From Streptomyces sp. R302 (GTDB taxonomy: Bacteria > Actinomycetota > Actinomycetes > Streptomycetales > Streptomycetaceae), in the NCBI RefSeq assembly GCF_012927245.1, contig NZ_JABBGE010000001.1, positions 897,513 to 961,512 on the forward strand: a stretch of DNA of 64,000 nucleotides. The letters are read 5' to 3'. Positions within the stretch are counted from its first letter, which is position 1. Every line of letters begins with the position of its first letter. Position numbers and translations under genes: made by a program. The notes beneath the pieces are model-generated. The model had not been told where the DNA came from. It saw nothing but the letters and a program-made list of their open reading frames with translations, and ran no database searches. Below are positions 50,875 through 60,417 of the stretch, piece by piece.

Positions 50875-52749
50875 CTAGACCAGCACCCCGGCCAGCAGCG
50901 AGGCCGTCACCGCCGCGCCCTCCAGGGTCAGCACCGACTCCGGGTGGAACTGCACGCCGGCGAAGCCCGGCCCGCGCAGGGCGTGCACCTCGCCCGACTC
51001 CGCGTCCCGGCTCACCTCGATCCGGTGCAGCGCCAGCTCCGTCGCCTCCCGCTCGTCGCAGCGCGCCGTGAAGCTGTTGTAGAAGCCGACCGTCCGCTCC
51101 TGCCCGAAGAGGCCGATCCGCACCTGCGCGCCCTGGAACGGGACCCGCTTGCGCACGATGTCCAGGCCCAGCTCCGCCGCGATCAGCTCGTGCCCCAGGC
51201 ACACGCCGAGGAGGCCGTGCCGGTGGCCGCGCAGCAGCTCGGCGGTGAGCCCGCGCAGGAAGCGCATCTTCGGGTCGGCCGCGTCCATCGGATCGCCGGG
51301 CCCCGGCCCGAGGACCACCGGGCCCTCGTGGGCGAGCGCCAGCTCCCGCAGCCCCGGCTCGTCGTACCGCAGCACCGACACCTCCAGGCCCGAGGAGCGC
51401 AGCAGGTGCGCCAGCATCGCGGTGAAGGTGTCCTCCGCGTCGACCACCAGCGCGTGGCCGCTCAGCTCCGCGGACCGCGTCTGCATCCGCAGCCAGAACG
51501 GCGCCAGGTCCGCCCGCCGGGCGTCCAGCGCGGCCCGCACCCGCGGATCGTCCGCCAGCCGCGGCCGGGCGGGGGAGACCTCCGCGGGCCGCCCCTCCCG
51601 CACCCCGAGCGCCGCCAGGACCGCCGCCGCCTTCGCGTGGGTCTCCGCGACCTCGCCCGCCGGGTCCGAGTGCCGCACCAGGGTCGCCCCCACGGGCACC
51701 CGCAGCCGCCCGTCGGCCGCGATGTCGGCGGTACGGATCAGGATGGGCGAGTCCAGCGTCTGCGCCCCGTTCGCGTCCGTGCCGAGCAGCGCGAGCGCCC
51801 CCGCGTAGTAGCCGCGCCCGCCGGCCTCGTGACGCTCGATCACCCGGCAGGCGTTCTGCACCGGGGAGCCCGTCACGGTCGCCGCGAACATCGTCTCCCG
51901 CAGCACCTCCCGCACGTCCAGCGAGGACCGGCCGCGGAGCTCGTACTCGGTGTGCGCGAGGTGCGCCATCTCCTTCAGCCGGGGCCCGATCACCACCCCG
52001 CCCATGTCCCCGACCGTGCACATCATCTTCAGCTCCTCGTCGACCACCATGGAGAGCTCCTCGGTCTCCTTGCGGTCGGCGAGGAAGGAGAGCAGCCCCT
52101 CGGCGGTCGGCGCGCCCCCGTCCGGGTACCGGTACGTGCCGCTGATCGGGTTCATGACCACGGTCCCGCCCGCCATCCGCACGTGCACCTCGGGGCTGGC
52201 CCCGACCAGGCACCGCTCCCCGGTGTGCACGACGAAGGTCCAGTACGCGCCCCGCTCGCCCGCGAGGAGCCGCCGGAAGAGCGCCAGCGCGTCGGCCCGC
52301 CCGAAGCCCTCGATCTCCCCGGTGTACGTCCGCCGGATGACGAAGTTCGCGCCCTCGCCGCCCCCGATCTCCTCCTCGATCACCCGCCGCACGATGTCCG
52401 CGTACTCCTCGTCGGAGACGTCGAAGCCCCCGCCGGAGACGTCGACCCGGTGCGCGGGCAGCGCGTCGAGCACGGCGTCGAGCGGCAGCTCGTACGCCTC
52501 CTCGGCGACGAGCACCGACAGCGGCGTCCCGTCGTCCCGCACGTCGAACCCGCGCTCCCGGATCTGCCGGAACGGCACCAGCGCGAGCGCAGGACGCTCG
52601 CACACCGGAAGGTCGGCCAGCCGCTCGGCCTCGTGGACGGCGCCGATCAGCACCTCGACGGTGTCGTGGTCACGGCCCGGGGTGCGGCGGCGCAGCAGGG
52701 CGAACGGCGGGGCGGAGTCGGAGAGGAGTCGGGAGAGGTCGACGTCCAT
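50875..52749 (-). CDS. trpE: Anthranilate synthase, fused TrpE and TrpG
   Basis: Converts chorismate and glutamine to anthranilate. The 624 residues join a chorismate-binding TrpE domain (about 1-420) to a class I glutamine amidotransferase (about 430-624). TrpE signatures: FVVHTGERCLVGASPEVHV in parts, NPISGTYRYPDGG, DEELKMMCTVGDMGGVV, TVTGSPVQNACRVIE and GRGYYAGALALLG. Amidotransferase: GPGPGDPMDA, nucleophile Cys in LLGVCLGHELIAAELG, and the His-Glu pair in VQFHPES. This single-chain form is the TrpEG type of S. venezuelae, related to PhzE. Expression is controlled by the upstream leader peptide and attenuator. A small inverted repeat AGGGCC/GGCCCT follows the stop. Confidence 0.93.
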   Translation of the reverse strand: MDVDLSRLLSDSAPPFALLRRRTPGRDHDTVEVLIGAVHEAERLADLPVCERPALALVPFRQIRERGFDVRDDGTPLSVLVAEEAYELPLDAVLDALPAHRVDVSGGGFDVSDEEYADIVRRVIEEEIGGGEGANFVIRRTYTGEIEGFGRADALALFRRLLAGERGAYWTFVVHTGERCLVGASPEVHVRMAGGTVVMNPISGTYRYPDGGAPTAEGLLSFLADRKETEELSMVVDEELKMMCTVGDMGGVVIGPRLKEMAHLAHTEYELRGRSSLDVREVLRETMFAATVTGSPVQNACRVIERHEAGGRGYYAGALALLGTDANGAQTLDSPILIRTADIAADGRLRVPVGATLVRHSDPAGEVAETHAKAAAVLAALGVREGRPAEVSPARPRLADDPRVRAALDARRADLAPFWLRMQTRSAELSGHALVVDAEDTFTAMLAHLLRSSGLEVSVLRYDEPGLRELALAHEGPVVLGPGPGDPMDAADPKMRFLRGLTAELLRGHRHGLLGVCLGHELIAAELGLDIVRKRVPFQGAQVRIGLFGQERTVGFYNSFTARCDEREATELALHRIEVSRDAESGEVHALRGPGFAGVQFHPESVLTLEGAAVTASLLAGVLV

Positions 52750-52812
52750 GGCAGCGGGTTCCTTCCGGTCGGAGTACGGAGAGCGGAGAGGAACGGCCTC
52801 GCGGGAACGAGA

Positions 52813-52835
52813 AAGGCCGCCCCTCGGGCGGCCTT
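52813..52835 (-). terminator. trp attenuator terminator
   Basis: Perfect 10-bp stem AAGGCCGCCC/GGGCGGCCTT with a 3-nt loop, followed on the minus strand by TCTCGTT. It lies 25 bases after the leader peptide stop and about 64 bases before the trpE ATG, the classical place for an attenuator. Confidence 0.88.
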
Positions 52836-52859
52836 CGCGTGGATTTCGGATACGCGCAG

Positions 52860-52916
52860 TCAGTGGGCCGCCGGAGGGACGGTCCACCACCAGTTCTGGT
52901 GCGAAGGCGCGTACAT
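52860..52916 (-). CDS. trpL: trp operon leader peptide
   Basis: An 18-residue ORF, MYAPSHQNWWWTVPPAAH, with three consecutive Trp codons. When charged tRNA-Trp is scarce the ribosome stalls at the Trp run, which should favour an antiterminator and allow transcription of the TrpE-TrpG gene. It strongly resembles the leader I know for S. venezuelae trpEG. TACAGT lies 6 nt upstream, so the leader is probably translated from a leaderless mRNA. Downstream is the attenuator hairpin at 52813-52835. Confidence 0.93.
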   Translation of the reverse strand: MYAPSHQNWWWTVPPAAH

Positions 52917-52922
52917 GCGAGC

Positions 52923-52928
52923 ACTGTA
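52923..52928 (-). promoter_or_regulatory. -10 box TACAGT of the trpL-trpE transcript
   Basis: On the minus strand TACAGT is 6 nt before the leader peptide ATG (52916). The -35 region would fall at or next to the hairpin at 52945-52992. Confidence 0.55.
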
Positions 52929-52944
52929 ACCCAGGCGGACACGG

Positions 52945-52992
52945 GAACGGGGCCCGTTCCACACCCCGGAAGGCGCGGAACGGGCCCCGTTC
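52945..52992 (-). terminator. Terminator of the amidase-propeller gene
   Basis: Perfect 16-bp stem (52945-52960 with 52977-52992, 16-nt loop) 17 bases after the stop at 53009, separating that gene from the trp leader. Confidence 0.8.
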
Positions 52993-53008
52993 GACGGAGA
53001 CGACCGGA

Positions 53009-55789
53009 TCAGACGATCAGGTTGTACACCTGCCAGCCACCGCCGACCTGCGCCTTGGGGGCGTAGGGGTTGGGGTAGCCGCCGGTGTTCTTGTAGAACC
53101 ACAGCACGCCGGATGCGTCACGGGCGATCAGGTCGGCCTTGCCGTCCTTGTTGAGGTCGCCGGGGCCGACCATCACGTTGTAGACCTGCCAGCCGCCGCC
53201 GACCTTGACGCGGGTGGCGTACGGGTTCGGGGAACCGCCCGTGTTCTTGTACAGCCACAGGACGCCGGTCTTGTCGCGGGCGATCAGCTCGGGCCTGCCG
53301 TCACCGGTCATGTCGCCGGTGCTGATCAGCTCGTTGTAGACCTGCCAGCCGCCGCCGACCTTGACGCGGGTCGCGAACGGGTTCGGGGAGGCGCCCGTGT
53401 TCTTGTACAGCCACAGCACGCCGGAGGCGTCGCGGGCAATCAGGTCGGGCCTGCCGTCGGCGTTCATGTCGCCCACACCGAGGAGCTTGTTGTAGACCTG
53501 CCAGCCGCCGCCGACCCGCTGCCGCGCCTTGAAGGGCGCGTTCGGGTTGCCGGAGCCCTTGTAGTACCAGAGGACGCCGTCCTTGTCCCGGGCCACCGCG
53601 TCCCCGGTCCCGTCGGCCCGCAGGAACGACATCGGCGAGATGGCGTTGTAGACCTGCCACCCGCCGCCGACCTTGTACTTGGTCAGGAACGGCGCGGCCG
53701 GGTTCCCGGAGCCCTGGTACTGCCAGAGGACACCGGCGGAGTCGCGGGCGATGGCGTTGTAGCGGTCCGTGGTGGAGACGGGGGCGGCGCCGGGCGCCTC
53801 GACGATGTCGCTCTGCTTCACCCAGACGATCTTGTGGTGGAAGCGGATCGGCACGAACATCGTGGAGCCGATGACGTTCTTCTGGGCGGAGCCGAACCAG
53901 TCGTCGCCCTTCACGGCCGGGCCGGCCTTCACGTACGCCTCGTCGGATTCGAACGTGAACTTCGACAGCGGGTCGTTCTCGTCGCCCGGGTTCTCCAGAC
54001 CGGCCGCGGTGTAGGCGGCGGTCTCCGGGAAGGAGCGGCCGAAGACCTTGGTGGAGGCCAGACCGGACTTGAGCTTCACGGTGGTGGCGTCCACCGGCAC
54101 GGTGTACTGGCCGCCGGGGTTGTAGAACCAGGCCTTCTCGCCCGCGTACCAGATCGCCGTCCAGTTGGTCCTGACGTCGGCGACGACGTAGAGGCCGCCG
54201 GCGCGGACCTTGTTGCCGTAGTTGGAGCCCTCGGACCACAGCGAGGTGAAGTACGGGTCCTTCAGCGTCGCCGCGCTCGTCGAGTTCGACGTGTACAGGT
54301 AGCCGAAGTTGGACGGCCGCGCCGGGACGGCCGTGCCGCCGACGGTCAGCTTCGGCTGGTTGGCCGTGGTGAACGGCTGGACCACCCGGACCGTCTGGCC
54401 GGCCCGGAGCAGGCCGCCCGCGCCCTTGTCACCCTGCGGGGCGCCCAGGAGGGACATGTAGTGGTTCCAGTCCCAGTACGGGCCGCCGTCCCAGTGGAGG
54501 AAGCCGACGCGGTCGTCCGTCTGGAGCGCGACCTCGTCGTGGCCGATGATGTGCTCGCGGTCGATCGGCACGCCGTACTTGTCCGCCAGGAACTTCACCA
54601 GCGCGGCGGAGGAGCGGTACTGGGGCTCGGTGTACCAGCTGCCCTCCTTGATGGCGTAGCCCTCGTGCTCCACGCCGATCGCGTGCATGTTGTGGGTCCA
54701 GTTGCCCGCGTGCCACGCGAGGTTCTTGTTCTCGAGGATCTGGGTGACCAGGCCGTCCGAGGCCTTGATCAGGTAGTGGGCGCTGCCCTTGCCCGTCGGG
54801 CTCGTGAGCGTGTCGAGCGACCCCTGGTAGGGGCCCTCGGTGTCGTGGATGACGATCTGGCGGATGTCGACGCCCTGGTTGGGGCGGTCACCCGCGGTGT
54901 AGTTCTTCCGCCCCTGGGAGTCGGGGACGCTCAGCTTGACGTTGCAGTTCAGGCCGGCGGGGCACTCGGGGAGCGCGGTCTCCGCCGTGCTCGCGAAGCT
55001 GGCCGCCAGGGGCACGTTCGCCGGCTTGACCGGCTTGACGTCGGGCTCGGCAGGCAGCGCGACCTGCTCGCCCTCGGCGGTGAGCTCCCGCTCCCCCTTC
55101 TTGATCGACTCGAAGACGCGCTTCGCGAAGAGGTCGGCGCCCTTCCGGTCGGAGGACTGGCCGTAGCGGGCCACGGCCGGGTACCAGTCACCGGCGTCCT
55201 CGGACAGCTCGGCGCCGGCCTGCTTCTGGTAGTCGGCGAGGAGTGCGGCGCCGGCCCGGATGGAGGCGGCGGTGTCGTTCTGGACGGACTCGGTGGAGCT
55301 GTCGATCAGCCCGGCGGCCTTGTCCAGGGTGTGGAGGGCCGGGTCGTCGGTGTCGACGAGCGCCTTCTCCAGGATCCGGCGGACCTCCTCGCGGTCGAAG
55401 TCCTTCTCGATCTCCGGCCGGCCCGAGCCGTTGAAGTGCTCGATCTGCTCGTCGGTGACCTCCTGCGCCACGTCCTCCGGGTCGACCTTCGTCAGACCCA
55501 TGACGTTGTACGCGCCGGTCACGCTCGGCTCGCCGTCGTGCGACTCCCAGCGTGTCTGGTTGTACGACACCGCCATCAGCACGCTCTGCGGGACGTCGAA
55601 CTCCTCCGCCGCCGCAGCGAACTGTTCCTGGAGGGAGGGGTCGCCGCCGGGCTTCGCGTCGCCGGTCGCGCCGAGGAGGCTCGGCGAGGCGACCGCGAGG
55701 GTGCCGATCGTGGCGGTGGCGACGACCGCGGCCGCCGCTCCGTACAAGAGTCGTTTCTTCTTGCGATCCCTGCGGTGCCTCTGGGTCAC
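53009..55789 (-). CDS. Secreted peptidoglycan amidase with FG-GAP/tachylectin-like propeller
   Basis: A 926-residue exported cell-wall protein. After a basic start (RHRRDRKKKRLLYG) comes a signal peptide ending near ASPSLLG. Residues of about 50-250 are helical and include a lysozyme-like EEFDVPQSVLMAVSYNQTRW. A type 2 amidase (PGRP) domain follows: IVIHDTEGPYQG, SAHYLIKASDG, HAGNWTHNMHAIGVEHEGY and IIGHDEVAL provide zinc His residues. An SH3-like region, then five 52-residue repeats with VGGGWQVYN and DLIARDASGVLWLYKNT form a beta-propeller that may bind carbohydrate. The GTG at 55789 has AGGGG upstream; a GTG two codons earlier is possible. Likely cleaves the MurNAc-L-Ala bond. Confidence 0.9.
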   Translation of the reverse strand: MTQRHRRDRKKKRLLYGAAAAVVATATIGTLAVASPSLLGATGDAKPGGDPSLQEQFAAAAEEFDVPQSVLMAVSYNQTRWESHDGEPSVTGAYNVMGLTKVDPEDVAQEVTDEQIEHFNGSGRPEIEKDFDREEVRRILEKALVDTDDPALHTLDKAAGLIDSSTESVQNDTAASIRAGAALLADYQKQAGAELSEDAGDWYPAVARYGQSSDRKGADLFAKRVFESIKKGERELTAEGEQVALPAEPDVKPVKPANVPLAASFASTAETALPECPAGLNCNVKLSVPDSQGRKNYTAGDRPNQGVDIRQIVIHDTEGPYQGSLDTLTSPTGKGSAHYLIKASDGLVTQILENKNLAWHAGNWTHNMHAIGVEHEGYAIKEGSWYTEPQYRSSAALVKFLADKYGVPIDREHIIGHDEVALQTDDRVGFLHWDGGPYWDWNHYMSLLGAPQGDKGAGGLLRAGQTVRVVQPFTTANQPKLTVGGTAVPARPSNFGYLYTSNSTSAATLKDPYFTSLWSEGSNYGNKVRAGGLYVVADVRTNWTAIWYAGEKAWFYNPGGQYTVPVDATTVKLKSGLASTKVFGRSFPETAAYTAAGLENPGDENDPLSKFTFESDEAYVKAGPAVKGDDWFGSAQKNVIGSTMFVPIRFHHKIVWVKQSDIVEAPGAAPVSTTDRYNAIARDSAGVLWQYQGSGNPAAPFLTKYKVGGGWQVYNAISPMSFLRADGTGDAVARDKDGVLWYYKGSGNPNAPFKARQRVGGGWQVYNKLLGVGDMNADGRPDLIARDASGVLWLYKNTGASPNPFATRVKVGGGWQVYNELISTGDMTGDGRPELIARDKTGVLWLYKNTGGSPNPYATRVKVGGGWQVYNVMVGPGDLNKDGKADLIARDASGVLWFYKNTGGYPNPYAPKAQVGGGWQVYNLIV
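53021..53800. repeat. Five in-frame 156-bp repeats encoding propeller blades
   Basis: The complement of the VYN-encoding element (GTTGTAGACCTGCCAGCCGC with minor changes) recurs at 53021, 53177, 53333, 53489 and 53645, an exact 156-base spacing. The two units of highest similarity span 53177-53488. Confidence 0.9.
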
Positions 55790-55879
55790 GCCCACCCCTG
55801 TGTCGTCAGCTATGTATGTGGCGAACAGCTTTGCTCGTTTGCTAAACGGGGGTGAGGGTAACACCACTCGAAGGCGTGA

Positions 55880-57316
<1,437 letters not shown>

Positions 57317-57324
57317 GTAGCTTC

Positions 57325-57375
57325 CTACGACGATGGGGCGTGGATCCTTGTGATCCACGCCCCATCGTCGTAGGG
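57325..57375. terminator. Terminator of the DAHP synthase gene, 23-bp stem
   Basis: Perfect 23-bp inverted repeat (57325-57347 with 57353-57375, 5-nt loop) starting 8 bases after the stop codon. Confidence 0.88.
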
Positions 57376-57404
57376 AAGGCTTTTACGCTCCCCGCCCGCC
57401 GGGT

Positions 57405-57423
57405 AAGGTTAGGTTAGCCTAAT
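57405..57423. promoter_or_regulatory. Iron box (DmdR/DtxR/IdeR operator) before bfd
   Basis: TAAGGTTAGGTTAGCCTAA agrees with the consensus TTAGGTTAGGCTAACCTAA at 16 of 19 positions and lies 25 bases before the bfd start. Iron-loaded DmdR1 would bind here and repress, or in the case of iron-storage genes could be relieved. Confidence 0.85.
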
Positions 57424-57447
57424 CGATCTCGACGGGAGGTGATCCGC

Positions 57448-57687
57448 GTGTACGTCTGCTCATGCTTCGGTGTCACGGAGAAGCAGGTGAAGGACCACGC
57501 GGAGGCCGGCGCCTGCACCCCCCGCCAGATCGCCTCCGCCTGCAAGGCGGGCACGGACTGCGGTTCGTGCGTCCGCCGCATTCAGGCCATTCTCGGGCGG
57601 GGGAACTGCCCGCGCCGCGAACTCCTCGACCAGGGCATGCCGGCCCTCGCGTCGGAGGCGGGCGCCGACCTGTCCGAGGCGGCTTAG
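57448..57687 (+). CDS. bfd: Bacterioferritin-associated ferredoxin
   Basis: Small 2Fe-2S protein that reduces and releases iron from bacterioferritin. The 79 residues have the BFD cysteine pattern VCSCFGVTEKQV and GTDCGSCVRRIQAIL (Cys-x-Cys and Cys-x2-Cys). I chose the GTG at 57448 because GGGAGG lies 9 nt upstream; the GTG at 57439 is too close to it. The iron box directly upstream fits release of stored iron under iron limitation. Its stop overlaps that of the convergent bacterioferritin gene. Confidence 0.92.
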   Translation: MYVCSCFGVTEKQVKDHAEAGACTPRQIASACKAGTDCGSCVRRIQAILGRGNCPRRELLDQGMPALASEAGADLSEAA

Positions 57688-58160
57688 CTCGGCTGCTCGA
57701 TGAGCGTCGAGAGGTAGAGCGCCTCGCCCAGCGACTCGATCAACTCCAGCTGGGTGTCCAGGTAGTCGATGTGGTGCTCCTCGTCCGCGAGGATCTCCTC
57801 GAAGAGGTTGGCCGAGGTGATGTCGCCCTTGGCGCGCATGACCTCGACGCCCCGCTTGAGGCGGTCGATCGCCTCCACCTCGACCTGGCGGTCCGCCTGG
57901 AACATCTCGGTGATGGTCTGGCCGACGCGCACGTGGAAGAGTCGCTGGTAGTTGGGCAGGCCGTCGAGCATGAGGATGCGCTCGGTCAGCTTGTCCGCGT
58001 GCTTCATCTCGTCGATGGACTCTTCGCGGGTGTACTTCGCGAGCTTCGTCCAGCCCTTGTTGTCCTGGATGCGGTAGTGCAGCCAGTACTGGTTGATGGC
58101 CGTGAGCTCGCCGGTCAGCTGCTCGTTCAGAAACTCCAGGACCTCGGGGTCGCCCTGCAT
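57684..58160 (-). CDS. bfr: Bacterioferritin
   Basis: 24-subunit iron-storage protein with heme. The 158 residues show the ferroxidase ligands (Glu18, Glu51, His54 in ESIDEMKHADK, and later Glu with EEILADEEHHIDYL) and the heme ligand Met52. Length and sequence are standard. It converges on bfd with a 4-base overlap that includes both stop codons (TTAG). The bfr promoter region (58161-58341) has no iron box that I can see. Confidence 0.95.
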   Translation of the reverse strand: MQGDPEVLEFLNEQLTGELTAINQYWLHYRIQDNKGWTKLAKYTREESIDEMKHADKLTERILMLDGLPNYQRLFHVRVGQTITEMFQADRQVEVEAIDRLKRGVEVMRAKGDITSANLFEEILADEEHHIDYLDTQLELIESLGEALYLSTLIEQPS

Positions 58161-58341
58161 CGCTCCAGGTTCCTTCCGTCACGGTATGTGTCCGACCCCT
58201 CACAGGGCAGGATGGCCGCATCCTCGCACTCCGAATGGGGGGCGTCCAGTAAGTGGAGGCTTAGTAGGACTTGCCCGAATGGGTGCGTCCGGGTGGGTGG
58301 CTGGTCATGACCACCCCTCGCCGTCTGACACCATGGAGGAC

Positions 58342-58986
58342 ATGGTTCAGCCGGAGAGCGGGGTACACCGGGACGTGGGGATGCCGGAGATGTCGCCCGA
58401 GCTTCCGCCGGGGCAGCGGCTCCAGCGCGGCTGGCCGGTCACCCATTACGGGCCCGTGCCCAAGTTCAAGCCGGAGCGCTGGGAGTTCCGCGTCTTCGGC
58501 GCGACCGCCGACGGCGACAAGCGCTGCTGGAACCACGAGGAGTTCTCGGCCCTGCCGTTCTCCACGGTCACCGCCGACCTGCACTGCGTCACCAAGTTCA
58601 GCATGCTCGGCGCCGAGTGGGGCGGGGTCGCCGCCCGGACGGTCCTGGAGCTCGCGCCGCCCGCGCCGCACGTCACCCATGTGATGGTCTGGGCCGAGTA
58701 CGGCTACAGCGCCAACATGCGGCTCGCCGACTTCGCCGCCGAGGGCACCATCTTCGCCACCCACAAGGACGGCGAGCTGCTCACCGCCGAGCACGGCTTC
58801 CCGCTGCGGCTCGTCGTGCCGCACCTGTACGCGTGGAAGGGCCCCAAGTGGGTCCGGGGCGTGGAGTACATGACGGCCGACCGCCGGGGCTTCTGGGAGG
58901 AGCGCGGCTACCACAACATCGGCGACCCGTGGACCGAGCAGCGCTACTCGTACCAGGAGGGACCGGGCGACGGCCCGGAGCTGTAG
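58342..58986 (+). CDS. Sulfite-oxidase-like molybdopterin oxidoreductase
   Basis: Cytoplasmic molybdenum enzyme of the YuiH/sulfite oxidase fold, 214 residues. The molybdenum-binding Cys82 lies in ADLHCVTKFSMLGAEWGGV, the family's key motif. Later blocks are VMVWAEYGYSANMRLADF, LRLVVPHLYAWKGPKWVRG and ERGYHNIGDPW. It is shorter than true sulfite oxidases and lacks the dimerisation domain and a TAT signal. Substrate unknown. ATG choice is uncertain; an ATG three codons earlier is also in frame. Confidence 0.88.
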   Translation: MVQPESGVHRDVGMPEMSPELPPGQRLQRGWPVTHYGPVPKFKPERWEFRVFGATADGDKRCWNHEEFSALPFSTVTADLHCVTKFSMLGAEWGGVAARTVLELAPPAPHVTHVMVWAEYGYSANMRLADFAAEGTIFATHKDGELLTAEHGFPLRLVVPHLYAWKGPKWVRGVEYMTADRRGFWEERGYHNIGDPWTEQRYSYQEGPGDGPEL

Positions 58987-59014
58987 CGGCCCCGGGCCGT
59001 CGCGTACGGCTCCG

Positions 59015-59464
59015 TCAGTGGTGGTACTGGTGGACCACCGCGTGGCCCTTGCCGCGGCCGATCATCCACTTGTTGACCGGGGTGGTGACCAGGAAGGCGA
59101 CGAGGAACGCGAAGGCGAGGGCGCCCCAGAAGAGCGCGTCCGACAGGTGCGCGTCCATCGCGCCGGGGACCACGAGCAGTACGCCGTTGTCGACGATCTC
59201 CATGACGAGGATGGAGACGGTGTCGGCGGCGAGCGCGACGCCGACGGCGGCCCTCAGGGTCAGGCCGGCCCGCTTCACGGCCCACAGGGTGAGCGAGTAG
59301 CCGAAGAGGAACGCCAGGGCGATCGCGAGGAGCATCGTCGGCGCGTTGCCCCAGCCGAGCGCGGTTCCGATGATCATGCCGAGGACCTCGCCGACGGCGC
59401 AGCCGGTGAGGCAGTGGAGGGTCGCCTTGGCCGCCATGCCCCAGGACGTCGTCTCGTGCTCCAT
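59015..59464 (-). CDS. DUF4396 membrane protein
   Basis: A 149-residue integral membrane protein with four hydrophobic segments. It has a His-rich start (MEHETTSWGMAAKATLHCLTG) and end (HAVVHQYHH), Gly-rich helix 1 (GEVLGMIIGTALGWGN), and VSILVMEIVDNGV in helix 3. This fits the DUF4396 family, whose His residues might bind metal; function unknown. It follows nfo on the same strand but is separated by a perfect hairpin. Confidence 0.82.
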   Translation of the reverse strand: MEHETTSWGMAAKATLHCLTGCAVGEVLGMIIGTALGWGNAPTMLLAIALAFLFGYSLTLWAVKRAGLTLRAAVGVALAADTVSILVMEIVDNGVLLVVPGAMDAHLSDALFWGALAFAFLVAFLVTTPVNKWMIGRGKGHAVVHQYHH

Positions 59465-59481
59465 GGGGGTCCCCCAACCTC

Positions 59482-59520
59482 GGGTATGCGGTTCCTGCTT
59501 CCTCAGGGAACCGCATACCC
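59482..59520 (-). terminator. Perfect 14-bp hairpin between nfo and the DUF4396 gene
   Basis: GGGTATGCGGTTCC (59482-59495) pairs with GGAACCGCATACCC (59507-59520), 11-nt loop. No T-tract. It lies 40 bases after the nfo stop and 18 before the DUF4396 start, so it could be a terminator or a 5' leader element. Confidence 0.6.
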
Positions 59521-59559
59521 CCTCGGGGTACTGTTCAATCGGAAGCGATCAGAAGCCGA

Positions 59560-60411
59560 TCATCCTCGGAGCTTCTTCAGCAGCTCGATGTCGGCGACGT
59601 GACCTTCCTTGCCGCCCGGGGTCTCGATGATCAACGGCACGCCGTCGGTGGCCGGGTGGCGCAGCAGCTGCCGGAACGCCTCCTCGCCGATGTGGCCGAC
59701 GCCGATGTTGGCGTGCCGGTCCTTGTGCGCGCCGACGACGTCCTTCGAGTCGTTGGCGTGGATCAGCCGGAGCCGGCCCTCGCCGACCGTGGCGACCAGC
59801 TCGTCCAGGGTGCGTACGGCCCCGCCCGGCGCGGTCAGGTCGTGGCCGGCCGCGAAGATGTGGCAGGTGTCGAGGCAGATCCCCAGCTTGGGGTGGTGGT
59901 CGAGGGCGTCGAAGTACGGGCCGAAGTCCTCCGCCTTGGAGCAGAGCGAGAAGCCCTGGCCCGCGGTGGACTCCAGGAGGAGGTACGGGTCGTCCTCGTG
60001 GGTCAGCTCGTCGAGCAGCGGCAGCATCCGCTCCCGTACCTGTGCCAGCGCCTCCTCCCGCGGGCGGCCCCCGGTCGCCGAGCCGGTGTGCACGACCACG
60101 CCCTTCGCGCCGATCTCCCGGCCGCGCCGCAGCGAGTGCCGGAGCGACTCCACGGACTTCTCGACGGTGGCCTCGGTGTGGGAGCCGAAGTTGATCAGAT
60201 AGGGGGCGTGCACCCAGGCCGTGATCGACCCGTCGGCGCACTCCTCCCGGAACCGCTCGTCCTGGGCGGGGTTGCCGGCCGGGGTGGCCCAGCCGCGCGG
60301 GTTGGCGACGAAGACCTGGACGGTCTCGGCGCCGAGCTCGCGGGCGTAGCCGAGGCCGGTCGTGGCGAGACCGCCGGCCACGGGGACGTGGCCGCCGACG
60401 GGGTTGCGCAT
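59560..60411 (-). CDS. nfo: Endonuclease IV (deoxyribonuclease IV)
   Basis: Zinc-dependent AP endonuclease of base excision repair, 283 residues. The AP2 TIM-barrel signatures are HVPVAGGLATTGLGYARELG, VHAPYLINFGS, VVVHTGSATGG (zinc His), LLLESTAGQG (Glu), GICLDTCHIFAAGHDL (Asp and His), IHANDSKDVVGAHKDRHANIGVG split over zinc ligands, and IIETPGGKEGH. It is 6 bases downstream of the PASTA kinase gene and probably cotranscribed with it. Confidence 0.93.
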   Translation of the reverse strand: MRNPVGGHVPVAGGLATTGLGYARELGAETVQVFVANPRGWATPAGNPAQDERFREECADGSITAWVHAPYLINFGSHTEATVEKSVESLRHSLRRGREIGAKGVVVHTGSATGGRPREEALAQVRERMLPLLDELTHEDDPYLLLESTAGQGFSLCSKAEDFGPYFDALDHHPKLGICLDTCHIFAAGHDLTAPGGAVRTLDELVATVGEGRLRLIHANDSKDVVGAHKDRHANIGVGHIGEEAFRQLLRHPATDGVPLIIETPGGKEGHVADIELLKKLRG

Positions 60412-60417
60412 GTTCTC

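Noticed and set aside
51950..55855. 1301-codon plus-strand frame over the amidase and TrpE-TrpG genes
   Set aside because: Shadow of two well supported minus-strand genes; low-complexity translation and no motif.
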